Source: Harmothoe impar | Lineage: Eukaryota; Annelida; Polychaeta; Phyllodocida; Polynoidae | Length of the DNA stretch: 64,000 nucleotides | Reading direction: 5' to 3' | Assembly: GCA_947462335.1 (NCBI GenBank) | Contig: OX381707.1 | Location: 64,354,004 to 64,418,003 of the forward strand | Part shown: positions 1-10,047 of the stretch, piece by piece | Layout of the letters: the number at the start of each line of letters is the position of its first letter | How positions within the stretch are numbered: position 1 is the first letter of the stretch | Notes under the pieces: generated by a model | The model's database searches: none | What the model saw: the letters and a program-made list of their open reading frames with translations, nothing else | Told to the model about the DNA's origin: nothing | Program-made: the position numbers and the translations under genes

Positions 1-299
1 GTATGTTTCCACATAGCTCTGCCCCTGGTGTATTTGATGGCCCAAAGTAAGCAGGATTATATGGATCACAATAGTCCTGCCAGTGGGTAGCCTCTCCTGC
101 AAACATGGATCAAATTTCAACAGTAGGATTATGACTGTGTATGTAATACTATTGTATATGATAATACAGATGGCTACCTTGTCTATGTTGCTTTCCTGTA
201 TAAATGAACATCACCTACATTTTTTAAATCAAATATTGGAAGAAATGTTGGGATTTGAGAGAAATTACTTATTAGATTCATTATGTATCCTTTGACCTA

Positions 300-870
300 T
301 CAAATAAATTTTGATATAGCACAAATTGTGAAGACCAGACTATTGTCTTGGGCAATCTCACCAAAGAATTGGATGTCATCAGCAGCCTGTTCCCCTGCTA
401 TTCTATCATCCCCACGGCCATAGTCCAGCTTTGCAAATGGTCTAGCATCAGCATTTGCCCCTTGCCCTGCTTGTTGCAGTAAATCATCAAGTGGATAGGG
501 ACTAAAGGGAAGGTACCACCATTCTGGATCAATTTGCTTTACAGAGGACACTGGGGTGTATCTCACTTTATCTTCCGTGGGAGCATGGAACTGATCTTGC
601 CCTTGAATCTGACGCTCTCTCCGGGGGTAGGAATGCTCTCTAGATATAATGGTCGGAGAATGGATTGGTGCGCGAATGCTGTAGGTGGGGTTTGTCAATA
701 GACCAGATGGGGTGATAGAGCTACTGTAGACAGCATTTTGAGAGTTTGTTTCCTGTAAAGGGGAGGTTGATGCCTGATAAGAAAATGCTGTTGTAGTGAG
801 TTTTGTCTGATATTCCAAGCTTCCAGGTGGCACTGGACATGTTGAGACTACCAATTCATTCTTCAGCTCC
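300..870 (-). CDS. SOX30: SOX30-like gene, last recognised coding exon (exon 6)
   Basis: Reading the minus strand, the exon opens after a pyrimidine-rich tract and AG at 872-871. The first base completes the codon left by exon 5 (phase 2), and the frame then runs 190 codons to a TGA at 302-300. The protein is Pro/Ser/Thr-rich with a Trp-Trp-Tyr patch and an acidic-aromatic stretch near the end, fitting the disordered C-terminal region of SOX30. An internal G|GTGAGA near position 362 could be a donor, so the true end may lie beyond the window edge; I see no AATAAA on the minus strand in the remaining 299 bases. The exon assignment rests on phase and splice sites rather than conserved residues. 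Confidence 0.7.
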
Positions 871-1251
871 CTAAAATGACAATTTTAACATAAATTAATA
901 ATTTTCTCATCTTTTTCTCAAGCATTAACCTCTATTACACCATCACACAATTACACTATCACATTGCTGATAAGAGGAGATAAATGAAGCAAACTATAGT
1001 CATATTAATAATGATACTTGTAACCAGGATAAAATAAAAACGTATTTAAAAAAAAAAGTCTACATTCCATTGTAGTTCATAGGGAAGGAAAGGTAAAATT
1101 CCTTCAGAATTTACATATAATGCAAATATGTTAAGGAGATTTTTTCTTACTAGATATTTTTCAGGATGAATGAAATCCATGTACTGTGAACACTCTTGAT
1201 AGGGCATTTCTAGTTAATAGAAATAGGAATTGCAGTTTAAAATATGCTTAC

Positions 1252-1684
1252 TGAGTCACACCCGTGGGAGTCCTTTCTTCTAGTGACTGTCCAGGACACT
1301 GTTGCACAATATCCTCTGCTACCGCTAACCAATTCGGCATTTGAACATTTCTTAGCAGTTCAGCTGATGCACGAACGGCACCATATCCCTGTCCTATCGC
1401 TGATACAGATACATCAAGTTTAGCCGGTGCAGGTTGTGAAACAATTTCTGGGATTGTGATGGGCACAAAGGCAGGTTGGTACTTCATTGTACTAACACAA
1501 GTATTGGTACTGCTGTAGATTGGGAGTAGCGGTGGTGGTTTCTTACTTACAGATGGTCGCGACTCATTCCTCGCATGGTTCTTGGTTGATGGTGATGTGT
1601 GAGAGACAGTGAGTTTTGGGGCACACCGTGATGTAGACATTGTGTAGGTATGTGCCATAGGGAGTGTAGGTCTAGCCATTGTGA
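1252..1684 (-). CDS. SOX30: SOX30-like gene, exon 5
   Basis: On the minus strand an acceptor (TTCTTCCAG) precedes 1684 and a donor (CA|GTAAGC) follows 1252. The 433-base exon enters in phase 1 and leaves in phase 2, and joins exon 6 in frame. The product is Ser/Thr/Pro-rich low-complexity sequence without a known domain, as expected for a SOX transactivation region. It is separated from exon 4 by about 23.7 kb, of which 21.9 kb is the giant TIR element. Its entry phase matches exon 4 only if exon 4 uses the weaker of two donors, or if a small exon between them was missed. Confidence 0.7.
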
Positions 1685-2140
1685 CTGGAAGAAACACGTC
1701 CACAGATTTAGTTTACCAACCACCACCCCTGTATACAATTTAGAAAAACTTGTTTTCTAGTCAACATAGAAAATTAAGTGACTGTTTAATGTTGTACTCA
1801 TTTAATATGATCGTAGGGTTAAAATGTCAGAGGATTATTAAACAGCCATATTAAACAAATCAAATAAATATTATTATGTCATATGGCTTCTTTGACCATT
1901 CAAATAGGTGAGGGTGTTATTGCAGCGGAAACAATGCCTTGTCTACTCCAAAATAGGTGAGGGTGGGACAGAACAGGTCTGAAATATAATATTTGACATA
2001 TAAAAAGTGTGATTGTACAATACATATGGTAAAATAGTGCAATACTACATTTGGGGGAAATATTTAGATATTCGTTGTTAAACCTTTGCTGACCGGTTTA
2101 AGGGCATTCACTGAAGTGTATTATTTTGATTTTCTTAATT

Positions 2141-2146
2141 GAGTCA
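2141..2146 (+). repeat. Target-site duplication GAGTCA, left copy
   Basis: This 6-bp word abuts the left TIR and is repeated in the same orientation at 24071-24076 abutting the right TIR. Confidence 0.8.
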
Positions 2147-2212
2147 AGTAGTATATTATGTATTGGAACGGGACTATGCTTAAGTACTGTTTATTACTCA
2201 ATCGATATGCAG

Positions 2213-2490
2213 CCAATCAGAGGCCTCCCTTTTGGCGGGAAATTCAAAAGCAGCCAATGAGAGGCCTCCCTTTTGGCGGGAAATTCAAATAGGTCACGTG
2301 ACCGGAAGTGACCTACTTCCGGTCACGTGACCTTTGGGCGGGAAATTCAAATAGGTCACGTGACCGGAAGTGACCTACTTAAGAGGGTCACGTGACCACC
2401 ATGTTGGCGGGAAATTCAAATAGGTCACGTGACTGGAAGTGACCTACTTAAGGGGGTCACGTGACTACTATGTTGGCGCGAATTTCAAAT
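2213..2490. promoter_or_regulatory. Subterminal module array with promoter-like motifs
   Basis: The array has two CCAAT boxes (AGCCAATCAG, AGCCAATGAG), four copies of GGCGGGAAA (reverse complement TTTCCCGCC, an E2F consensus form) plus one degenerate copy, about six GGTCACGTGACC palindromes (E-box CACGTG), and ACCGGAAGTGA words (ETS-like). Modules repeat with a period of about 40-70 bp. The same array is present, inverted, at about 23726-24008. Motif identities are read directly; activity as a promoter or as transposase-binding sites is inferred. Confidence 0.55.
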
Positions 2491-2666
2491 AAGTCACTTG
2501 AGATTTTTATAGATAAATAAATTTTAAAAAGAAAAAGCAAGCTGAAAGCTTGCTAAAAAATATTTTAAAAATGTGGCTCTTTTTTTTAGGGGGGGGGAGG
2601 GGCACTCTGGGGGGCACTCTTTAAGATGCATAGGGGGGGAGGGGGGGAGGGGTTTTTAAGAGTAAG

Positions 2667-2712
2667 ACTCGCTCTCTGCCCTCTCTTTTAGAGGGCAGAG
2701 AGGCGAGTCTAC
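2667..2712. repeat. Near-perfect hairpin in TIR
   Basis: The arms GACTCGCTCTCTGCCCTCT and AGAGGGCAGAGAGGCGAGTC pair across a short loop (CTTTT) with one bulge or mismatch. The same hairpin lies in the right TIR near 23505-23550. Confidence 0.75.
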
Positions 2713-2984
2713 TGGTTCGTCTACTTACAATGAAGATTGAAATGTATCATGATGCGTTTATGATGATGTGCATCATGATGTGACTATCTTACAACCCTAT
2801 AAGAAATAAGCAAGGTCTCTCTCCTATACATAGGCGTACTTACACTGGCTATTTGTAAACTAATGAATACGACTTCCTCATTGAAATTGTCATCTACAAC
2901 TCTTTCAATCTTAAGGCTTTTTTTTTTTTGAGTTTATTCTTTTTTTCAAATTTGGTCCCACCTCAAAAGAGGAATAGGACTCTG

Positions 2985-5340
2985 GTACAATTGTCGCTTG
3001 CTCATCAGAGCCGGGGTGTAGAAGGCCCCTGCCCTGTCGGGTACGTTCTAATGAGATAGATCGCACTCTGGTACGTTTTGGTTGGTTTGGAGCTCTCGGC
3101 CGACTGTCTTATGCACCCGAAAGAACCAGACTTTCGGTGTCTCATGATAAAACTGCCGCGTTATACTAAGTGCTGGATTACTTTCTCATTTTTTATTGTT
3201 CTATCCGATGCTTATTTAATTTTTGCACTGATAAAAACGGCTAGCTTGTACAAACACATGTTCTATTTAAGCGTTAAGTGTAGAAAATGAACAGAACAGT
3301 GCACAGAAAATAGAGCTACCGACTACATTTCGCCCAGTCACTCAGCGGAGAACAAAAGAACTACTGACGTAGTGTACCCGCTATTCCGACAGTTGGCGCC
3401 ACCTTTCGAATTTTTATACTTTTCCCGCGTGCGACATGAAGCCCTGGGGTGGGTACTGGCTGTTTGGTTGTGGGTACCGAAACATAAAAAACTACAGCCA
3501 GCCCATGCCATGGTGAGACAGCTCTCTTATTCCCCCTTGAGTAGCGTCCGTAGGGCATATGACAAAACCTAGTCCCGTACACTGAGCAGCTTCAGGTCTG
3601 AAGTCTCATACAGAAAATGTGTGGGTGTGTGTTTGGGTGTGGGTGTGTGGGTTGGTTGGTTGTTGGGTTGCTTTACGCCCTAGTTAACAGCTATGGTCAT
3701 TTCAAGGGCGGTGATGGTGATCGAATCTATGAGGTGACTGAAGATAGAAAGCACGTCCCTACACTTTTACCGAGACAATGGTTCTTTTACATCCCACACT
3801 ACATAGGGGTGTGTGGGTGTGGGTGTGTGTGTCTGTGTGTGTGTGTCTGTGTGTGTGTGTATGTGTGTGTGTGCATGCGTCTTGCACTCCGGAACATGTT
3901 CAGACACGTTCGAACTTGTTCGAACCTGCTCAGACGTGACTGGACAGGTCTCACACGCCGACCGTGTCTGAACATGTTTTCACCTTATAGCTGCTGCCGA
4001 TGCTGCTGCTGTAAGACAGCCGCGGGCGATGTGATGACGTCACGGCCGCTGGGAATCCCCTGCGGCCGCGTCGTACACTGCCGCTGCTGCTGATGCTGCT
4101 GATGTTAGTAGTCGCGTCGACAAAGAATCGTCATTTGTCACACTTAAGCCTCCAGTTGAAATGCGCGACGGGTAGTAAGGCTACCAACGCGACGGCCGGA
4201 TTGTGCAAATGGTGTCCTCGCTTCTGCTCGTGCTCTTGCTTAAAGGCGCACCTCAACTCAGTGCGCCTTCAACACCCGTCCCAAATATGCAAAGTTCCTA
4301 ACACAGCACGGCACCTCCCACCAGTAGCCAATCAGCGCGCCGAACGCCGGACACACCCCCACCGTGTGAGCCTCTAAGTAGGTCACACGAACCATACTAA
4401 GATGCCGACATAGCCAAGAGGTCCGTCCGCAATAGCTGCGAGTGATTACGCGCTGTCAAAATTCACTGCCTTGATCGGCAAGAGGGGGGGCTGATTACCC
4501 CTCGTCCGAGGAATTGCGGCGGAACCATAATCAATTTTTCGCTGTTTTAGATAAAAAGAGATCCAGAGCTATCCGCTTGTCCAAGAATTATTTTTCTATC
4601 AGCCCGGGATCACCCCCAAATTAAGGCCTAAAGTCCAAAAACCCAAAATTTCTTTCCTATGGGATTTCAAGCCTGAAGCGTTTTTTGTGGCCCCAAGGAG
4701 CAGCTCACGGGTTCGAACCCTGTAAACACCGTGACGCGCTTTCGTCGCCTTAGGCGACGTGGCTAAGGCGACGTGGCTAGACGTTTTGACTAAAACTTAG
4801 TGAGGGTTCGAACCCGGAACGTCCATATTAGACGCCTAATTTCTACTAGCCCCGAAAACGAGAGTATCATATCTATATAGGTCACCCATGTCAGCCTTAG
4901 TTTAAGTGCGTGCAAAACCATGTATTGTGCATTTATGCAGCATACAGATATGGAGACATGCTGCTACAGTGTCAAATTGATCGACATTGTATGTAACTGG
5001 ACATGAAGAAGGATATTTTTACTTAGTTTTTTAAAAGGGCGTAGTTCTCGGTACCCCTCCAGCAGCAGCAGCAGCAGCAGTGGTAGGGGAGTCGGGACAG
5101 GTACTTAACCCTATTTATAGGGGCGCTAGGGGTTTGAGATGAACGTGTATTGTCATGAAAAGAGGGTCTTTGTACTTATTGTTATGTAACCCTTTGCGGG
5201 GGTCTGAACGTGGACGTCATGGGGGGTGCTTTTTTTTTGGACACCACTTATTTTTTGTTTAACCTCATCTATGTTGTTATAGCAACAAGACAAGGGGGAT
5301 CCGCGAAAAAATCGCGAAAAATATGTACAGCGCGAAATAA
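2985..5340. other. Left interior of giant element, no gene seen
   Basis: It holds a short dispersed repeat (3648-3783, second copy at 6584-6713), a TG-rich microsatellite tract (about 3617-3880), a CpG-rich stretch with short CTG runs (about 3950-4110), two B-box-like words GGTTCGAA (near 4709 and 4805) and a CAG run near 5060. Open frames here follow the simple repeats and look random. Confidence 0.6.
3648..3783. repeat. Short dispersed repeat, copy 1
   Basis: About 135 bp starting GGTTGGTTGTTGGGTTGCTT and ending near TACCGAGACAATGG. It is clearly similar to 6584-6713. The GGTT-rich edge would be a (CAAC)n tail on the other strand, suggesting a short retroposon fragment related in layout to the (CAAT)n retroposon found elsewhere in the window. 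Confidence 0.6.
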
Positions 5341-5344
5341 AGTA

Positions 5345-5660
5345 TGTTTACAGTAGATGGGGGGTCCCCATGTCGCATGTCGATTTTTAAGAAATGACCA
5401 TGTCACATGACACTAAGGAAAAAGGCATGTCACTAGTGTCACTAAGGGGAAAATGTAGGGGCACCGTAATTGATACAATTGGACTCTTGGGACCATAGAC
5501 CCCAGGAATTTTTTAAAAATTTGACTACCCGCAAGGACGGAATTTGAAGGAAGAGTTGGGGAGCCTACTTTTACAGTAATTGAGAATTTTTTATTCATGT
5601 CACTAAGCCCCATGTCACATGTCGATTTTAAGAATGACCATGTCACATGTCACTTAAATG
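5345..5660. repeat. CGACATG-type dispersed repeat, locus 1
   Basis: Words such as CATGTCGCATGTCGAT and CATGTCACATGTCGATTTTA recur at both ends, with AAGAATGACCATGTCACATG between. The same vocabulary appears at 22340-22510, 38480-38545, 43930-44160, 44575-44640 and 45085-45265. Confidence 0.65.
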
Positions 5661-5750
5661 GCCTAATGACACAGATAGTACTAAACCTAAAGACCTACCC
5701 CCCGTAGAAAAAGGAGTGTCGTTTGTGAACGTCCCCTTAGTCTTTCTATA

Positions 5751-6067
5751 CTGAATCCGGGACCTGCTGGCGAGGCCAACAAAGGGTTTGCCTAATGAGC
5801 TCACAGCTGGACTAGATACCCAATGTTTTGGATTGGAGAAATCAGCAGAGCAATGAAAAGCGGGGTGGGGCTGGTGTTATTTTCAAGGGTGTCCACTGTG
5901 AGTTGTAAAATTGGTGCTAAATGTGGTAACCAGGAGGATGCTAAGTTTATTGATATTGCCTGTTAATGATACTTAAGGTGGGTGTTGTCTAAAGTTTAAT
6001 TGATATTACCAATGTGGCCAATAATGACTTCACAGTTGGGGCCCTCGCCAGCAGGTCCCAGATTCAG
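5751..6067. mobile_element. MITE, 317 bp, TATA target duplication
   Basis: Terminal inverted repeats start CTGAATCCGGGACCTGCTGG on the left and, on the other strand, CTGAATCTGGGACCTGCTGG on the right. TATA flanks both ends. The duplicate unit at 7590-7605 reads through without the insert. Confidence 0.8.
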
Positions 6068-6583
6068 TATATTCTTTGTTTATTGTGTGGCCCCTAAAGA
6101 GGGGCCGACTAACTCCGATGAGAGTTAGATGCTGCCGCTGCTGCGCAACATCAGCGTAATTAATTACGCCTCATGTTGGGCAGCATGGATCCTCAAAGGC
6201 CTCAAAGCTCAAACAGGGCAGAGCCGTGTGTGGCATACGAAGACCAGTGGGAGTGATCCGTTGCAGACAGAATACCGATCCGTGAGAGGTTCTGACTATG
6301 TATAGCTTTTATATCGCCTTAGATATGGTGTCGTATTTTTCATCTCGCTATAGTTTAGTTGATATTTAAAGAAACTGACTCATTCTATCAGAAATACACA
6401 ACATTGACTTGTTTTTTATATTTAATATATTAGAAGCACACTTTTGTTGCTTTATATAGCTCATTATTGCGTTAAAATGTTCGCGAGTATCGTGGAAATG
6501 TACAAAAATCCTATTGTGGCGCCATCTGACGAAAGAGCGGAGAACTATACTAGCGCGTTCGTTATTCACATCTTTGACAGGGA

Positions 6584-6713
6584 CTTGGTTGGTTGTTGGG
6601 TTGCTTTACACCCTAATTAACAGCTGAGGTGATTTCAAGGGCGGTGATGGTGATCGGATCTATGGATGACTGAAGGTGGAAAGCACGCCCCTACACTTTT
6701 ACCGAGGCAATGG
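6584..6713. repeat. Short dispersed repeat, copy 2
   Basis: Similar to 3648-3783. It interrupts the first copy of the duplicated unit (5666-7331) and is absent from the second copy (7517-8190), so it was inserted after the duplication or was lost from the second copy. Confidence 0.6.
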
Positions 6714-6850
6714 AGCTGCTCAAAGGGTATGGCGAGCTAGACTAGAGGATGTAATAACTAGGCGGCAGAGGGGTCAAAAAGACAATCTCGTAGTAGTAGG
6801 TCTACTTGGGTCTTGAGTAGCCACCCTTGTGGTTATAATTACCTAGACTA

Positions 6851-7285
6851 CCGTATCGTCGCATATAGGTGCCGGGTTTTGAATAGGTGCCTGTTTTGAA
6901 TAGGAGCCGGGGGTAATAGGGGTTTTAAATCAATAGGTGCCAGACCTTGAATAGGTGCCGGGGGTTTCCATCAATGACTGAGCTGTTTAAATGTGTTACT
7001 TATTGCATTGTATACCCTGTGGTAGGGGCCAGGGGTAGTGGGTGGTGTTTGCTTTAGAATTTACTATCTTTGATCAATTATGTGTGCCTCCTACACACCA
7101 GATTTAAGCCTGTGTTTTAAATAATGACTACAAATGAAAGTTGGCTTTGCTATCAAATGCCTTATGAGCATGAGCCTAAAACAATAAGTGCCGGGCCTTG
7201 AATAGCTGCCTGATTTGATTAGGAGCCGGGGCTACAGGGGTACCCAAATAAATAGCTGCCCGGGCACCTATATGCGACGATACGG
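6851..7285. mobile_element. MITE, 435 bp, TA target duplication
   Basis: The TIRs are about 26 bp and begin CCGTATCGTCGCATATAGG. TA flanks both ends, and the duplicate unit near 8143-8148 keeps the empty site (GACTAGTT). Internal words such as AATAGGTGCC repeat several times in both halves. The ends resemble those of the 25046-25226 MITE. Confidence 0.85.
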
Positions 7286-7358
7286 TAGTTGGCTCTGCCA
7301 GCCTGGTCAAGTGAAAATTGGTAAGGAGACTATGAACTTAGCTAAGCTTGGATTTTAA

Positions 7359-7480
7359 AATAGCCTATAAAAGTATAATAAAACTATAGCACCCTCTTAG
7401 ATTTGATGATTAGACACTGCCTACTAGGTTATACACATTTGTACAATGGTATCATTGTGTATAAATGTTCTTTTGGTCCA
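7359..7480. repeat. Dispersed repeat, copy 1
   Basis: About 120 bp beginning AGCCTATAAAAGTATAATA and ending near GTGTATAAATGTTCTT. It is clearly similar to 35465-35575. Confidence 0.65.
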
Positions 7481-7516
7481 TCAAGCCGACTCTACACGAG
7501 CACCATTTGCAACGAC

Positions 7517-8190
7517 AGATAGTGCTAAAACCTAAGACCTACCCACTCCGTAGAAAAAAATAGGGATGACGTTTGTGAACGGCCCCTTAGTCTTTTTATT
7601 CTTTGTTTACTGTGTGGCCCCTAAAGAGGGGCCGCGGTGTTAATTAATTACACCACATGTTAAGCAGCATAAGATCAAACCTCCCTCAAAAGCGTCAAGG
7701 CTCAAAGTCCTGATGGACAGGAGCCCTGTATGGCTTTCGAGGACGAATGGTTGAGTGATCCGTTGCAGAATACCGATCCATGAGAGGTTCTGACTATATA
7801 TAGCTTTTATATCGCTTTAGATATGGTGTAGTATTTTCATCTCGCTATAGTTTAGTTGATATTTCAAAGAAACCGCCTCATTCTATCAGAAATACACAAC
7901 ATTGACATGTTTTTTATATTCAATATATTAGAAGTGTGCTTAGTTCATTATGCGTTTAAAATGTTCGCGAGTATCGTAGAAATGTACAAAAATCCTATTG
8001 TGGCGTCATCTGACGAAAAGAGCGGAGAACTATACTAGAGCATGTAATCACCAGGCGGCAGCAGAGTGGTCAAAAGACAATCTCGTAGTAGTAGGTCTAC
8101 TTGGATGTTGAGTAGCCGCCCTTGTGGTTGTAATTACCTAGACTAGTTGACCCTGCCAGCCTGGTCAAGTGAAATTAGTAAGGAGACCGC
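7517..8190. repeat. Duplicated unit, copy 2
   Basis: This is a direct, uninterrupted relative of copy 1. It serves as the empty-site reference that confirms the MITE boundaries in copy 1. A 60-codon frame here is repeat sequence, not a gene. Confidence 0.75.
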
Positions 8191-9138
8191 GCATTAACGC
8201 GCTCCACAGTCTTTAGACAGTTAAGACTATAGTACCATAGATTCTACTGTGTACTCACACTAACTATTTACAGTGCTACATATTCATACCCGAGTTCTAA
8301 GTGGTTTTTTTTTAGAAAAAAAAGCGATCTACTCACCCCATATTTTTTTTTTAGACAAAATCCTATTAGCAGGTAACCTCTGTATAAACCATATTGCAAA
8401 CATCTGCTACTTCGAGCGTCTGCCTCGTGACTGATAGTGTACAACAAGACGAAGTGGGCAGAGATTAAAAATTGAGGCTCTTTATATAGCTGAGAGAGCG
8501 GCTAATCGGGATCTTCTAAGCTTGTTTTCACCTAGAGCCCCACCCTCTTCCAGAGAGGAATCAAATTGCTTTTCACCTGGACCCCTTCCACCCCTAATCC
8601 ATCAGCATGAAAAGACAGATAACAAGTATAACGCGCGCTACATGTATATGGGATTATAGCTGGTGAAGAGATAAAGCCAGGTCAACTGTGTATACAAAGA
8701 CTACAGGGGGTGATTAACGACAGGTGTGACGCGCCAGCCCGTGGACGGATTATCTTCTAAGCTGACGCTTATTCAACTAGCCAGCCGCCGTCCGCTCCAC
8801 TCACCGCGGCAAGAGGAGGTGCTTTTTGTTTTACACTTAAGTCGCTTACCACATGGACTCGTCTCTACCTCACAGACAGACACACGCCCCCTGTAGCTTT
8901 TTTTGTATACACACTCTAATCTCATAACCTCCTGATCCGTTATACAGGTAACGGGTATTCTCTTTTAAATAGCTGCCAGTCAGCCTGCGGCAGCTGAAAA
9001 CGACGGTAAGTAGCTTAGCTCTAGAAGCAAGAAGACATATATAAGGAGGCTGACACGTGTATAGGCGCCTTATAAGTCGGCAGGGGGTAAATACTAGTGA
9101 AAAAGGAAGGCAGGTGTGCAGGTAGCTTTCTAACAGAC
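8191..9138. other. Giant-element interior, no gene seen
   Basis: This is A/T and mixed sequence without a frame, repeat or RNA motif I can support. It ends at the target duplication of the Penelope-like insertion. Confidence 0.5.
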
Positions 9139-9153
9139 ACGTGTGTGCACTAA
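9139..9153 (+). repeat. 15-bp target duplication of the Penelope-like composite, left copy
   Basis: ACGTGTGTGCACTAA is repeated exactly at 20161-20175, directly after the 3' end of the plus-strand Penelope-like copy. A variable-length duplication of this size fits Penelope-like insertions. Confidence 0.7.
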
Positions 9154-9971
9154 AAGTGGATTAGACAAGGCAGAGGTGCTTTCGCTTTGCAATGCGACCA
9201 CGATATGAGTTCCCAGTAAGAACCCACCTGTCCATTTTGAATCTACCGCCCAGGGGGAGGTAGTTCAGCAGAGAGGTACCCTAACTCTTATTGGTCCATT
9301 TTCCATAGGATCCAGGGACTGGCACTGTGATTGGCTGTACAGTGTCAGTCCCTCCCAACCACCCCTACAACAGCCAAGCTGATTGGTTCAGCTGGCTGCC
9401 CTTACAATAGCCATACTCCCTCCCCACACTGTGTATGTGGGGGGAGAGTGAGGGAGCTGGTCCCTGGCAAGTAGGTGGGTCATGTAGGTCTCACCACACT
9501 AAAAACCCCTCTTGGGATTTTTATATAGCAGTGTAGGAGTTCCCCACTAGATGGCACTAGTGCACCATAGTTCTAGTCCAGTCCTCCATGGGAGTGGCAG
9601 AGCTAGTAAGGTGCACCAGGGTGAATGTCCTGTTGGGCATTACATCTGGTCTGTGGGGAGGTGAGGGAGAGAGGGAGTTTGGGCCTATATCCTTTGGCTA
9701 CATTACATGAGGCTTCAGGTTATAGGCATATCGTGGTTTCGAACCTACTGTTCTCATCAGGCATACTTAAACGAATTAAGGTGGGTAGATGCCAAGCTCG
9801 GCAGTACCCATGGAAATAAAGGTGTGGGGACCTTTATGGCAAGTTGTATTTTTCATTAAAAAATGATAAATGTACCTCGCCTGGTCCCTAGACCACCTCA
9901 AAGGGGTATGGTCTTGGTGGGTAAACCGGGAACTCATTGGCGGAAGCGAGTTGAATTTCACAGAAAAACAT
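9154..9971 (-). mobile_element. Putative terminal (pLTR-like) segment of the minus-strand Penelope-like copy
   Basis: This lies between the end of homology to the plus-strand copy and the left 15-bp duplication. In minus orientation it follows the 3' end, where tandem Penelope-like elements carry the next unit's 5' region. It contains a hammerhead-like core (9736-9760), a TATATAAAAA box near 9517-9527 and two CCAATCA boxes (near 9308-9400). The assignment as pLTR is inferred from position and the ribozyme-like core. Confidence 0.5.
9725..9770 (-). ncRNA. Hammerhead ribozyme-like core
   Basis: Reading the minus strand there is CTGATGAG, then GAAC-AGTAG-GTTC, which can form stem II, then GAAAC. 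This is the conserved hammerhead core in the right order. Stem I can be only partly paired (GC with an internal mismatch, then AUA), and I cannot place a canonical NUH cleavage triplet beside a short stem III. Penelope-like elements are known to carry minimal type I hammerheads, so this is likely a diverged or degenerate one. Confidence 0.4.
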
Positions 9972-10047
9972 GTATGTTTTTAATTTTTGTCCCACCCTAA
10001 AGAGGGTTTTAGAAAAAAACTTTTTGACGAGGCAGGTATGGTGAAAT

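Larger units (their letters stand above)
2147..2984 (+). repeat. Left terminal inverted repeat of giant element
   Basis: This is inverted relative to 23234-24070, with only scattered differences seen by eye; identity stops at the same base on both sides. From the outside in it contains an AT-rich tip, a module array with CCAAT, GGCGGGAAA and CACGTG motifs (2213-2490), poly-G runs, a short perfect hairpin around AAGCTGAAAGCTT, a long hairpin (2667-2712), a CATCATGATG-rich stretch and a poly-T tract. Confidence 0.9.
5666..7331. repeat. Duplicated unit, copy 1 (interrupted by three insertions)
   Basis: The unit begins near ACAGATAGTACTAAACC and ends near CTGGTCAAGTG. It matches 7517-8190 collinearly once the inserts are ignored: a MITE at 5751-6067, a short retroposon at 6584-6713 and a MITE at 6851-7285. 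It contains the words GTGTGGCCCCTAAAGAGGGG and a TTTATATCGC-rich part. No coding function is apparent. Confidence 0.75.

Noticed and set aside
3617..4093. Cys/Val/Gly-rich 158-codon frame
   Set aside because: It follows a TG microsatellite and includes part of a dispersed repeat.
4700..4830. tRNA genes at two GGTTCGAA words
   Set aside because: B-box-like words are present but no cloverleaf with matching A box and acceptor stem could be drawn.
9736..9760. Functional hammerhead ribozyme
   Set aside because: Core is present, but no canonical cleavage triplet and only partial stem I; kept as ribozyme-like only.
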